NCBI RefSeq assembly: GCF_017591425.1
Contig: NW_024465434.1
Span: forward strand, 496,001-560,000
Direction of reading: 5' to 3'
DNA length: 64,000 nucleotides
From: Ochotona curzoniae
Lineage: Eukaryota > Chordata > Mammalia > Lagomorpha > Ochotonidae
Below, one piece after another: positions 1 to 10,905 of the stretch (the stretch's first letter is position 1; each line of letters starts with the position of its first letter). A program made the translations under genes and the position numbers. A model generated the notes under the pieces. The model saw nothing but the letters and a program-made list of their open reading frames with translations. It had not been told where the DNA came from and searched no databases.

Positions 1-3000
1 GCACCCTCCCCGGGGAGTGCTGCCGATCTCCAGGCTGCAGTTGCTGCTCACCCTGCCTGGAAGAACGGCTGAGTCACGTGCTGGAGCTGGTGGAGGCGAG
101 TACGGCAGTGCAGCCAAGGGCGCACAGTCAGCACATGGGGGAGCCTTCCCCCATCTCCGAAACCAAGGGACTCGGGGAAGCTCAGAATCTACAAAATATG
201 CTGCTAGGGCTGGCTGACCAGTTGGGAAACACACACAGTGCAGAAAACCGGGTAGTTGTTTACTTATAACAAGGTGTCATGAGGCTAACTAGGCACTCCC
301 TTGGACATCGTTATGGGCTCCATGGGGCGGGAGGCGGGGGAGGCAGCTTCCTTCTTTTGGACACTTTCTGCCCTGACTTCCAAGTGGAGTGGATGAGAGT
401 AAGCCTTCTTCATTCAGTCTTTTTAAAGTACCACTGCCAACACAAACTGGATCGTTGAAGGTTCAGTCTGGGATTAAGGGGATGGCATATCTTACTGGCA
501 GCATAGAGGTAGTTTTTCCAAAGTTACAGTAAGTTTGCAGAACTAGAAATTTATATATTAAATTCTTCTGACAGAATTACATAAACATGTCTAGAAGTGC
601 GTCAAGATGTGGCTTGCCAGAGGCGTCGCATTTGCTTTGTGGCGCTGAAACTCACCGCACCCTGCCAGAGAGGAGCTCAGGAAGGGGGGGGCGGGGAACG
701 GGAGCCTTAGATGATCCTCAGACTCAGAAGCTAGAGACAAAAACACTCAGCTCACTTGTGACCTGCGCCTGTACCATTCTTTCCCCTCTCCTATGTTTTT
801 ATCTGCAACATGAATACTTTTTGAGGATGCTCATAGAGACCTTTACCAGACCAAAAGCTCGGTCACTCCTCTCTTAACTTACCCTTGCACCATCTCATAG
901 AAGACCTGCTTCTGTCTCCTGCTTCAGTGTTAAAGCAATAATGCTCATTGTCCCTGCAATGGAATAAAGGCGCAGATTTCTGTCATGATGGAGCCATTCT
1001 CTCTTCCCCACCTGAGCCTGCTGAGTTTTCCGACCAACAAGAGGACAGGAGGATAGCCTGAGGAGCCAGAGATGCCCTGGGGACCCAGGCTGGCCCTCAT
1101 TTCTGACCCCAGGCCTCTCCATCTGCCAGAAGTGTCTTTTTAGAGTGTGCCTCCACTTCCATGAGTGCTCAGGACCCTTCCCCCCCTGCCGCCCCCCCCC
1201 CCCCGGAGCCTGACACCCTCCAGTGCAGCACAACTTGTCTGACCACTTAAGGTCCTCTTCCCTCTAAATTCCTGAAGAATTTATGATCACAGAGTTCCTC
1301 TCCCAGGTGAAGAGGTTTGTCTCCACTTCCTCTGCAGTTCAGCGTCACATCTGGTGCTGGAGGGCTTACCCTGCACGGTGAGCACTCAGTGATTTTTACC
1401 TGCTCTCTCTGTGTCTACCGAGACGCTTGACTCAATGTGAAACAGGATGGCTCCTAGGAATCGGCAGAGAAACACCCTTCTGCACATTTGAAGAATGTCA
1501 ATGAAAAGTCCCATGTTGTGTATACATTGGAGTTCAGCAGTGCCTACCACAAAGCCTACGAAAGCCCGGCATACACCAGTGGCTAACACATGTGTGTGGA
1601 ATGAACTTCTAAATAAAATCCTTAATCAGCCAAAGGAGTGAAAGGGCTACATGCTGGGGGAGGCACAAAGGGTGAAGTGCCTCAAGTTGAGATACCCTGG
1701 AGACTTGCAGACCATTTTTCTCTCCCTTAAAATTTGGCTAAGTCCATGTCCACATTAGCAGACCCCAAGCATGTTCCTTTGCACACACTGGGAATCAAGT
1801 ATCCTCTCTATGCTGGAATGCCTGTCTGGCCCTTCTCCACTTTCAGAAGCTTCCACCATGCAGGCAGAGCCACTTTAGGGTATCCTGACTTCCGCCATGC
1901 CTCTCAGCTATGAGGTAAGGGAGCAGAGTAGGGAGAAAGGAAGCAGAAGAGATTCACAAAGGAGCATGTCAGCTTGGCCCTGAAATCAATCTGGAAATCT
2001 AATAGAACACAGGCATTCAAAACACCTTCTAGTTCATCAAGATGGTTATCAGTGTTAATGATCCTGTTTTTCAGTAAACTATAATGACCTCTCAGGACTT
2101 CCCAAGGGTATACTGCCCTGAGGTTCTTCGTTTAAGATGGGCAAGTGATGAGTGGTGATTGATTAGGCTGCCAAATTCTTCACTTAAGAACTCATCAAGA
2201 GAAAGGAGAGGAAAACACACTTGGCTATTTTGGTTGAGGTGAGAGGTCAAGTATACAGCATCAGTAAAACAGTGAAGGATGGTTTTGACAAGCGATGTCA
2301 CTTAAACACACATAAGGCCTCTGCTGTCATCCAGGAGTAAACTCTGGAGTAAAATCTTTTTTCCTACATGGACACCTGGGACGGGCCGCAAGAGAGGCCA
2401 GCATTCTTCATTTACCAATGCCAAAGGTTTTATAGGTTTGCTTCACCTTTTGAATCCTCCATCCCAACCCCAAGTTTCAATTTACACATCAGTGAGAACT
2501 CAGCCAAGGGGAAGAAGTTTTCTTCCCAAAGGAGTGGAATTCAGGAATGTATCTGTCTTAAGGACTTGAGTCAAGCTAAATTATGTTACCTGGGGATGTT
2601 GCCAAGATCCAGGTCTGTTCTCTATTTCAAATCATGAAACCTCTAGTGGTAACCTCATGTCCAGATATTTTAGATTAAAAACACTGGCTCATGACGTGCA
2701 TTTTTATAAACAATGGTTGCCAATGTTAAGCCTTCACATAGTTTTTCTGATAATTGGAGTTTAGATTCACAACAAAAGGCAGGTGAGAAGCCCAGAGCCA
2801 ACTCTATTTATGATTAAATGACATTCAGTCATTAACTGAAAGATGTTGCAGTGACTAGCCCTCCACAGCTCTACCCAAGTTTGTCACATGAATCTCCTTT
2901 TGCCACAGAGCCTATGAAATCCAAGCATATGTGCCTTCCTCTCCTGGGTTACACAAAAGCCATAGTTAGATGATATGTAGAACCAGTTATCATGGGATAT

Positions 3001-3244
3001 TCCTTAACTGTCTTCGTAGCCACGTTTGTATTAGTTAACTCTGTCCTAGGTGAATTAGCTCTGAACAAAGGTTGGTTGATGCGTCACTCAAGGCCTTCCT
3101 GTTGAAAGCTGACTCACATTCCCACTTACAGAGCAAATGGATTCCTCATCTTTCTTTGGTGATTAAAAAAACTTACCAAGAAGCATCTGAATTTACCCTC
3201 AAGAACATTTCAAATACTTTTTTCTCTTCCTCCTATTACTGTGT
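1..3244. other. Unassigned noncoding stretch
   Basis: I recognise no exon, RNA gene or repeat family here. A plus-strand frame is open from the window edge to a stop near base 269, but it has no recognisable domain. A 13-base C run lies at 1192-1204. Base composition is ordinary for a mammalian intron or intergenic segment, and the short frames on both strands look random. Confidence 0.5.
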
Positions 3245-3430
3245 ATCTTGGAAGGGAGTAGGTGATAGCTCAGAAACTTGGGTCCTTGCCACCCACTTGG
3301 CAAACAGGAATCGAGTTCCTGGCTCCTGGTTTAGGCCTGGCCTAGCCCTGGATGTTGTAGGTATTTGGGGAGTAAACCAGCAGATCTGCCTGTCTCTGCT
3401 TTTCAAATAAATGCAATGAATTTTTTAAAG
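3245..3430 (+). repeat. CSINE (C-repeat), 3' half
   Basis: The wording 'cttgggtccttgccaccca', 'ttcctggctcctggtttagg' and 'tatttggggagtaaaccag', followed by an aaataaa-type tail, matches the body and tail of the lagomorph tRNA-derived C repeat. The tRNA-like head is missing. The copy is diverged, so it is an old insertion. Confidence 0.75.
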
Positions 3431-3431
3431 G

Positions 3432-3800
3432 AATGAAGTGCCAACACATGCCACAACACAGATAAACGTTGATGATATTAAGTGAAACAAACCAGACCCA
3501 AAAGACAATATTGCTTGACCCCATGATGTGAAATGCCCAGAACAGGCAAATAAATAGAATCAGAAAGTGATTAGTGGTTGCAGAGGTCTGAGAAGTGAGA
3601 CAGAGTTAAAAAGAAATGGGAATGACTGCTAATGGGTACAAATTTCCTGCTCGGGGTGATGAAAATATTCTAAATTAATTTCTGTAGTGACTATACAACT
3701 TTGGATATACTAAAAACCATTGATACTCTCTAGGAGTGAGTCATAGGGTAGATAAACTGCATCTCTATACAGCTATTATTTGAAAACCATTACAGTGGGG
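3432..3800 (+). repeat. Old L1M-type LINE, 3' end
   Basis: Phrases such as 'aaatgcccagaacaggcaaa', 'tagtggttgcagaggtctg', 'tgactgctaatgggtac', 'gggtgatgaaaatattct' and 'actaaaaaccattga' follow the order of the mammalian L1M (L1MA/L1MB-like) 3'UTR. No open frame survives. The CSINE copies on both sides abut it directly. Confidence 0.75.
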
Positions 3801-3807
3801 AAAGTGA

Positions 3808-4136
3808 ATGCTGAGGCACATTAAGCCCATCCGCCATCAGAGTGCCTGGGATCCAATACTGCTCCTGCTTCGGATCCAGTCCCTGCTTAAACGCTCTGCA
3901 GACCGCAGGTGATGGCTCAGGTCCCGGTCATCCATGTGGGAGATCCAGAGGGGGTTTTTGGTTCCTAGCTTTGGCTCAGCCCCATCCCATCCACTGTGAG
4001 CATTCGCAGAGTGGGCCTGTGAATGGAAGCGCATGCTCCCTCTTATGCACACTATCGCACCTTCCTCTCTCTCTCCCTCTCCCCCTCAGCACTCCACCTC
4101 TCAAAATAAACAAGCTTTCCCTAAAAAAAAAAAAAT
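3808..4136 (+). repeat. CSINE, near full length
   Basis: The copy runs from a tRNA-like head through 'catccatgtgggagatccag' and 'ttggttcctagctttggctc' to a CT-rich stretch, 'cctctcaaaataaac' and a 13-base poly(A). The order is that of a complete C repeat. Divergence suggests intermediate age. Confidence 0.75.
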
Positions 4137-4851
4137 AGTGGAGGAAGACGGCTGCCTGACATCTGAGGCCTCGCCACACTGCATGCATTTCAACCGCTCC
4201 ATCATTTTATCAGGAGGCTGAACACGGGACCACATGAATACAGCTATATAAACATTCTACCAACAAAAGCAAACAATGGTGGAAATTTGGAAGCTTATAC
4301 AATTCTTTTATTTGAAAAAAGATAAAGTGGAGCCACCCAGTTTACTTTCTCCCCGGTCAGAGTTGATGAGGAGAAGCAAAGTGCAATGTCTTAGATCTAA
4401 TGTGCTCTCCGATGACAATGGAGGATTTATATCTGTTCTCCTGGAGGGACAGGGTGCCGTGGGGGAGGGGAAGAAGCAAGTTCTACAAATTCTACAGCAA
4501 GCATGGCTCAACTGAGAAGATCCACTTACCCCTGTGGTTTCCACTGCCCTCTGGCCTCAGTCAGCTTGGCTTCCACCGCCCACCTCCTTGCTCCCCAAAA
4601 CGAGCTTCAAAGCTGGCTTTTAGCTTCCAGAAAGCAATTTCCTTGTCCTTGGTAGAGTACCAAACTTGCTAATTTTTCATTTCTTTTGTTTGTTTGTTTG
4701 TTTTTGGTCAAGCTTTGTTTTAGGCTTGCTTTGTAGTGGTTATTTTGCCTCTGCACCCTCCAATCACAAACATCTTTAACACTACATCAGCACATCATAA
4801 ATGAAGCTGCTAAGTAAAAATGATTTCTAATCCATCCTGGACTATAGGCTT
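4137..4851. other. Unassigned stretch with GTTT repeat
   Basis: The stretch is noncoding with a short (GTTT)n tract near 4686-4705. No repeat family or exon is recognised. Short opposing frames around 4276-4672 have no domain and no coding-like features. Confidence 0.45.
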
Positions 4852-5158
4852 TTGCTTTGGGGTTGGGTGTTTGGTGAAGCAGTTGTCAATTGGGGCATCC
4901 ACATCCCATAACACATGGGGTGCCTGGTTTTGAGTCCCAATGCTGTTCCCAATTCCAGTCTCATGCGAAGGGCAGCCCTGACAGCACACAGAGCTGGGTT
5001 CCTACCATGCATGTGGCAGACCATGACTTCAGAACCATGGCTTCAGCCTGGCCCAGCTCTAGCTGTGGCAGGCATCTGTGTCATATACCAAGGCTTCTGG
5101 GAGACCTCTTCCTGCGTATCTTTGTCTCTGATGTTGCAATAAATGAAGTCTTTAGAAG
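4852..5158 (+). repeat. CSINE, diverged
   Basis: The copy contains 'gggttcctaccatgcatgtg', 'ttcagcctggcccagctcta' and a tail 'gttgcaataaatgaagtct' in C-repeat order. It has no poly(A) of note, consistent with age. Confidence 0.72.
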
Positions 5159-6571
5159 GGTTTGTCCTTAAGACATTTGGCAATACTAAATAAAGTCAAA
5201 AGATCTAGATCTAGTAAAATCAAGAAAAAAACCACTTGCGCTCAAATAACGAGCTGCCCGACTGGCTCAGTGCCATGAAAGCCAGTGGTATGTGACATGT
5301 ACAGTCGGCGGGCTCCAGGGTCCCCCAAGGAGGGGCTCAGGCACTGCCCTCTCCCTGGCTGACCTCAGGACCTCCGAGGGCAGAGGTTATCAGTCACACA
5401 GTGAGAGTCGGCACACACCTCGGAGTCACAGCTTAAACTGGCCTGCCTTCTGCAGCTTTCTGCTCTCCCACTTCATCCCCGCTGCCCAGTCACCAGTGCC
5501 AGCCTTCAGCTCCCTTCTGCTACCCCCAGCTCCCACTTCCTCTTCATTCTGCACCACACTGTGGAGTTAGCATCCCGTCAGCAGCTCTGCACACGCCTGC
5601 TGCTGACGGGCTGCCGCTTTCAGACACTTTCACAGATCAGTCATTTGCTTTTGTGTTCCACTCCGTGACTCAGCCCAATGCCTTACACAAGCCCTGCCGG
5701 GCCAGGGTGCCTATCTAAGGCCTCTTCTCCCCAACCCCATGCAGCCAAGCCAATCCTGCCGCTCCACCTGCACTTAACCAGAGCCAGGGCTGCTACCATG
5801 ATTCTCTTCCTTCCCTTTCCTTATTTATTCTTGTCGACACCCACACATCTCCACTGATAAACTGACTTGGGAGATTTGCTATTGTTTCATGTAAGCAACT
5901 TTAATCCTCTTGGCTGTACCACCATTGAGAACAGGGATCATGACTCACTAGTCTGAATTCTTCACACGGTCAGCATACATTGGGTGCCTACTAAATGCAG
6001 CATCTAATGTGGAATCCCAGACTGATATCCATTTGCTGTCCTCAGTCACCAGTCCATTTTCCCCCTTGAAGACAGGTGGTTTGCCATGATGCTGTGGACA
6101 GACAGTCTCCAAATCACAACCGTCTCACTGAAGCTTTTCTGGGGTGGAAGCCATATGCAATCAGTAGAAACTGTAGGGCAATGTTTGAAACTGGGTTTTC
6201 AATCCAAAAACTGGGTCTTTCCAAGCTGGCTTCGTGCAATAGGATTCTAGTGATGTGTGACAGTGGTGGTACGGCGGCAGTAAGCATGGCTCCCAGCCAC
6301 CACAACATCATCAGAGGAAATGCCAGACATTCTGCACTGCACAGCTGGGATGTTTGGTAGGTTGGGGTCATTCAAAACATTTGCCACTTGCTCTGTTTTC
6401 AGTTGCCAGTGAGTTTACTGCAATGCAATCCACACTAAATCAGGGAGTGTCTGATTTTTATTCTGCTGAGGCTCTTTCTCCCACTCAACAACCTGGAGAC
6501 CTGAGTGGCCCGCCCTGAACTGGCCATGCCCCTCCTTTGCTTCCTTTATTTTTTTGACAGTAACTATTATC
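5159..6571. other. Unassigned unique-looking stretch
   Basis: I recognise no interspersed family here. The sequence around 5250-5800 is more GC-rich than its surroundings and includes a perfect 12-bp inverted repeat at 5574-5610. A diverged repeat or a conserved noncoding element is possible; comparison with rabbit and human would decide. Confidence 0.4.
5574..5610. other. Perfect inverted repeat (12-bp arms, 13-nt loop)
   Basis: CCCGTCAGCAGC at 5574-5585 is followed by a 13-base spacer and then its exact reverse complement GCTGCTGACGGG at 5599-5610. A transcript from either strand could form a GC-rich hairpin. No flanking duplication, T run or coding frame indicates what it belongs to. Confidence 0.8.
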
Positions 6572-6586
6572 AAGTTTTACTGATAA
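6572..6586. repeat. Target-site duplication, left copy
   Basis: AAGTTTTACTGATAA is repeated exactly after the poly(A) of the adjacent L1 fragment, at 6889-6903. This marks both ends of that insertion. Confidence 0.9.
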
Positions 6587-6888
6587 CCAGGGGCTTTGTC
6601 CCACGGCTGCCATGTGGCGGCCGGGGTCCCTGGGACCGGCCGCTTCTAACCCGACCAGAGAAGGTCTCCCCAAGAAGTGGATGAACTTATCTGGGTAATA
6701 AGATGCTGGACTCTAAGCTTGGTATATGCTTGCGGTAAAGGTATCTCAACTGATCTTGAACTGAGCTCTCACAACAAGGTGGAGGATTCCACCATGGGGG
6801 GAGGATTGGGAGGGAATCCCAGTACCTATGGAACTGTATCCCATAATACAATGTAACCACTAAGTTAAAAATAAATTAAAAAAAAAAA
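6587..6888 (+). mobile_element. 5'-truncated lagomorph L1 3' end with intact target-site duplication
   Basis: The segment ends in 'ggaactgtatcccataatac' and an A-rich tail, as in the 3'UTR of lagomorph L1. Identical 15-bp copies of AAGTTTTACTGATAA flank it at 6572-6586 and 6889-6903. This is the hallmark of target-primed reverse transcription. About 300 bp of 3'UTR is present and no ORF2 sequence. The perfect duplication and tail suggest a fairly recent insertion. Confidence 0.87.
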
Positions 6889-7108
6889 AAGTTTTACTGA
6901 TAAAAGTTACAACAGAGAGCACATTTTACAAAATTTTCTGTGTACATTAAAAAAACTGGATCATTTTTAACTAAATCTCTAATAAGCATACAAATATTTG
7001 ACGATTTGGTGTTTTCCCTTAAGCTTTTTTTGTGCAAAAATGTTTCATATGAGCATCTCCAAAGCTCATATTCTCTCTGCAACTCTTTGAAGATGATCCA
7101 ATTTTTTA

Positions 7109-7434
7109 AAAAGATTTATTTATTTCTATTGTAAAGTCAGATATACAGAGAGGAGGAGAGACAGAGAGGAAGATCCTCCATCAAATGATTCACTTCCCAA
7201 GTGGCCGCAACAGCTGGTGCTGTGCCGATCCGAAACCAGGAGCCAGGAACTTCCTCTAAGTCTCTAACGGGGGCGCAGGGTCCCAAGGCTTTGGGCCGTC
7301 CTTGACTGCTTTCCCAGGCCACAAGCAGGGAGCTGGATGGGAAGTGGAGCTGCCGGGATTAGAATTGGCGCCCATATGAAATCCCTGTGCATTCAAGGAG
7401 AGGACTTTAGCTGCTAGGCCATGGCGCCGGGCCC
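7109..7434 (-). repeat. CSINE, full length, relatively young
   Basis: Read on the minus strand the copy begins 'gggcccggcgccatggccta' and runs through 'agctccctgcttgtggcctg' to a CT-rich region and 'aataaatctttttaa'. All C-repeat modules are present with few differences from the least diverged copies in this window. No clear target-site duplication was found. Confidence 0.9.
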
Positions 7435-9004
7435 GACGACCCAGTCTTCACCTGGTTCTGGGAAGCCACAAGAGACGGGATCAGACCTGACCACATGTTT
7501 ATTTCACACTCTTCTTCCTGACTTCTACCCCGCAGCAGGCTTCCATTTTGAGTCTAGGCTGCCTCGTTCTCAGACTTCATCTGCAGAAAACATTCTTGTC
7601 CCAGAGACAGGTCCTTGCAGGAGAAGGCCGACAGGATGGACGATGTTTGGTGCAAGGCTGTAGACACACTTCCCCTCACCAACATGTCTCGCTGAGGAAC
7701 TGTCCCAGGTACAGCGAGAAACAAAGAGCTGGCAGGAAGAACACACTACTCCAGAAAGCAAGCTACAGGAAGCATGCCAGGGTGCTTGCTGGTGCTGTCC
7801 AACTCCACCAGATTGCCTCACAACCCCTAAGGAGCTGGCAGGAACTGGTGCCATGCTCCTCTTTTTCTTTCTCTTTCCTATCTTTTCTCCTTTCCCCTTC
7901 CCTCCTTTAGTTCCTCAGGAACTCCAAATCCTTCACCTCTCCCCAACCGTGAGTGTTCCTAAACCTGCCCAAGTCCCCACCAAGATGGTGCACGGGAGGA
8001 GAAAAAGTTGCAACCTACAGTGGCTCCCTCTTATCTTGTGGGAGTCCAAGAAGATGACTGCAACAAGAGTTCCCTGGGAACGAGAATTGCAAGCCATTTA
8101 TTTCAAATAGAGTGGTTACGGACTCAGGAATAGGTTTGGACTAAAAAATATATAAATTATTTGCAGAGCTGTTTGTTATTGTTATTAATCTCTGATGGCA
8201 TCTAATTTTTGAAGTAAATTTTATCACAAGCCTACATATATGGAAGAAAACTTGTATTATGGTTCAGTGCTGTGTGTGGTTTCAAACATTCAGCAGGGGT
8301 TCAGGGTCAAATCCCCTGCAGATACAGGGAACAACTGTATCAGAATCCACCCTTTGTAGGTGTTGGCAGCGACAGATAGAAGAAAAACCTCATTCTTGTC
8401 CTTCTTTCCTTCCTCCTTCTCTCCCTGCTATTTTCTTTCCTTCACTCTAATGCTGACTCAATTTTCAAAGTGAGGTTCACTGTTTACAAAAACGCAGAGG
8501 AGGAGAGAACTGGCTTAATAATTACACAGCTGGGAAAAGCATTAGCTCACAAGCTTTTCAAATATGTGTGTTCCCACTTTCCAGAACTACAATCTTAGAG
8601 GAAAGGAAATAATACAAAAGCAGAGGACCACCTGGCACTCTGTACTTTTAGGGGAGACAGGAAGCTGGGGCATGCCCAGAGCGACACTCCTTTGTTGCTA
8701 AGTACTAGACACACATTCAATGTGTCTTATATTAACATGACGGACACAAAGAACATTTCATAATATGATAAATATAAACAAATTACTGAATTGAGAAAGT
8801 TGCCAAAGTTTCTGGAGAGTACTAATGGAAACGTTGTGCTTTCTATTAAATTTACAGACACCTGTGTTTGAATAATTATCAATTTTATGCAGCTTGGTGA
8901 GAACAGAGTCTGCCAAGTTTGAGTCCAGAAATCTAGAATAAAGTTGGTGTGAACACTCAAGGTTAGAAATCACTTCAACACTTAAAGTTACATGAAAGGA
9001 ATAG
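7435..9004. other. Mostly unassigned stretch, pyrimidine tract
   Basis: A CT-rich tract lies at about 7856-7915 and a second near 8397-8450. A probable Tigger end fragment is listed separately. Apart from these I see no exon or repeat family. Confidence 0.45.
8275..8342. repeat. Possible Tigger1/MER2-type end fragment
   Basis: The words 'ggggttcagggtcaaatccc' and 'ctgcagatacagggaacaac' resemble the end of Tigger1/MER2 elements (...gcggatacggagggc...). The match is weak and short, and I rely only on similarity to the better copies elsewhere in this window. Confidence 0.35.
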
Positions 9005-9124
9005 ATGAGGGGTTCTGAAGTAGTTCATGGAAAATATAGATTAGGGAAAAAGCGCATACATTTTTTGCACCAAAATAAACTTGTCCTCTAATTCAATTTT
9101 CCATAAACTTTTTGAAGCAGGCCC
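9005..9124. repeat. Nonautonomous mariner-like element (MITE) with terminal inverted repeats
   Basis: The left end reads 'agtagttcatggaaaat' and the right end 'attttccataaacttttt', which are imperfect reverse complements. The middle contains 'gcaccaaaataaacttgtc'. This arrangement matches the short mariner-derived palindromic repeats common in mammals. It has no coding capacity. Related fragments occur near 24.9, 28.0, 33.2 and 43.6 kb. Confidence 0.65.
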
Positions 9125-9498
9125 ACACAAACAAATGGAGAAACCAATAATATTGAGATCGCCAAGATTTTGAGCCAAACTACTAACAGGAGTTTCCTAA
9201 CTGTAAATTTTTATCAGCCAAATTAACATCAGACAACTGAGAATGTGTCAGATATGAGTACAAAATAATTATTTAGAAGTCTACAGTAAGAAAATGCAAG
9301 GGTAAAAAGTAATACTCATGTTTTAAAAATCAAATGCAGTGTTGGAATAGTACTGAGCCTAGCATCACAATCCAGATGTGCGTGAGCGAATGAAGCCTTT
9401 GAAATCATACCCAGCACCCTTATTTTGTACAATTTAACTGACATGAATCTGGAACGGGAAAGACAGACGATAGGGAGACTTTAAAAGGCCTTCGTGAA
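9125..9498. other. Unassigned AT-rich stretch
   Basis: The sequence is AT-rich and noncoding between a mariner-like element and a CSINE. I recognise nothing in it. Confidence 0.5.
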
Positions 9499-9790
9499 AG
9501 GGGCAGGCATTGTACATCAGTGATACCTACATTCCATTGCGAGTGCTTGATGAGCCAGGATATTGTGCTTTGGACCCAGTTTCCTGCTAATGCGCCTCCC
9601 GGGACAGCATAAGCAATGGCTCAAGCACTCGGGTCCTTGACACCTGCCCAGGAGACTCAGACTCTGTGCTCCCAACTTTGGCTTGGCTCAGCTTGAAGTC
9701 ATGAGCACTGGAGAGTGAATCAGTGGATGGAAGATCTAACTATACCTCTCTCTCTCTGCCTTACAAATAAAATGGAAATACATTTTAAAA
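9499..9790 (+). repeat. CSINE
   Basis: The copy carries 'ggcaggcattgtacatcag', 'caacttggctt'-like body wording and a tail 'tctctctctgccttacaaat' in C-repeat order. It is diverged but nearly complete. Confidence 0.8.
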
Positions 9791-9931
9791 AACTTAAGTC
9801 CCTCAAAATCGAATTAACAGATAAGTCTAACAAATAAGTCTATTTTGGTACAAAAAATGTGAAATCCATAAAAATAAAAATGCGTAAAATGCATAATTGG
9901 GGCTATATACAAATGGAGATACATACAAAAT

Positions 9932-10212
9932 GGGGATCAGTATTGTGGCAGATCGTGTAAAGCTGCCCCTGTAAATGCCTGCATTGCATATGAACATTGC
10001 TTCACGTCCTGGTTGCTCTACTTCAGCTGTGGGCGTGGGAAGACAACAGAAGTTGGCCCAAGTACTTGGGCCCCAGTTGGAATCCTAGGCCCCTGACTTC
10101 AGCCTGGCCCAGTCCTAGCTGTGTTGCCATCTGGGGAGTGAACCAGCCAAAGGAAAGCATCTCAATCTTTCTCCCTTTCTGTAACTCTTTTCAAATAAAT
10201 AAATAAACTTTG
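9932..10212 (+). repeat. CSINE
   Basis: Head 'gggatcagtattgtggcaga', body 'cccaagtacttgggcccca' and 'acttcagcctggcccagtcc', then 'ttttcaaataaataaataaa'. It is followed within 10 bp by a CSINE in the opposite orientation, so the two tails meet head-on. Confidence 0.82.
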
Positions 10213-10219
10213 TATCATT

Positions 10220-10552
10220 TTTTAAAGATTTATTTTTTATTGGATAGGCAGATTTATAGAGAGAAGGAGCTAGAATGTGATATAGAAAGATCTTCCATCC
10301 GCTGGTTCACTCCCCAAGTGACCACAGCAGCCAGAGCTGAGCCAATCCAAAGCCAGGAATTTTTTCAGGGTGTCCAAGGCAGATGCAGTGTCCCAAAGCT
10401 TTAGCCCATCCTCAACTGCTTTCCCAGACCACAAGCAGGGAGCTGGATGGGAAGTGGGGCAGCAAGGACACAAACCAGCGCCCACATGGGATCCTGGCAC
10501 ATGCAGGATGTGCAAAATGAGGATTTCACCACTGGACCATCCCTCTGGACCC
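10220..10552 (-). repeat. CSINE
   Basis: It begins in plus orientation with 'taaagatttattttttattg' (reversed tail), then 'agagctgagccaatccaaag', 'aagcagggagctggatggga' and the head complement near 'ccatccctctggaccc'. The element is near full length. With the preceding copy it makes a tail-to-tail inverted pair. Confidence 0.86.
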
Positions 10553-10774
10553 AATAAATAATCATTTTTTTTAAATAAGCATGAATTAATAGGATCTCTA
10601 TGCCTCTAATTCCCAAGTTTTCAAAAATCCAGTGCTATATCATCTGCATACACAGAATCACATATGACAGAGAAAAGACATAGCAGTGAAGCCCTACTTT
10701 TTTTTTTTAATCAAGCTACCTTCTCCTTTTTCTTGGGATTAGTAGTGAGTATTTTTGGAATGCCTTTTTAGTTG

Positions 10775-10905
10775 ACATTAATTAATCCTCTTAACTCCCC
10801 TATGCCATAGGTAGTTCTCTTACCCTTCATTCCATAATAAGAAAATTAAGCCTGAACAGTGTAAGTTTGTTTGTTTAAGGTCATACAGGCCCTCTGAGAT
10901 CCTTG
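10775..10905 (-). repeat. MIR fragment
   Basis: 'ttaatcctcttaactcccc', then 'aagaaaattaagcctgaaca' and 'gtttaaggtcatacagg' follow the minus-strand order of MIR (fully 'gatgaggaaactgaggctca ... aaggtcacacag'). The fragment is diverged, as expected for this ancient tRNA-derived SINE. Confidence 0.55.

Noticed and set aside
7400..7434. GC-rich 'ggcgccgggccc' as a small CpG island
   Set aside because: It is the head of a young CSINE, which is CpG-rich by descent.
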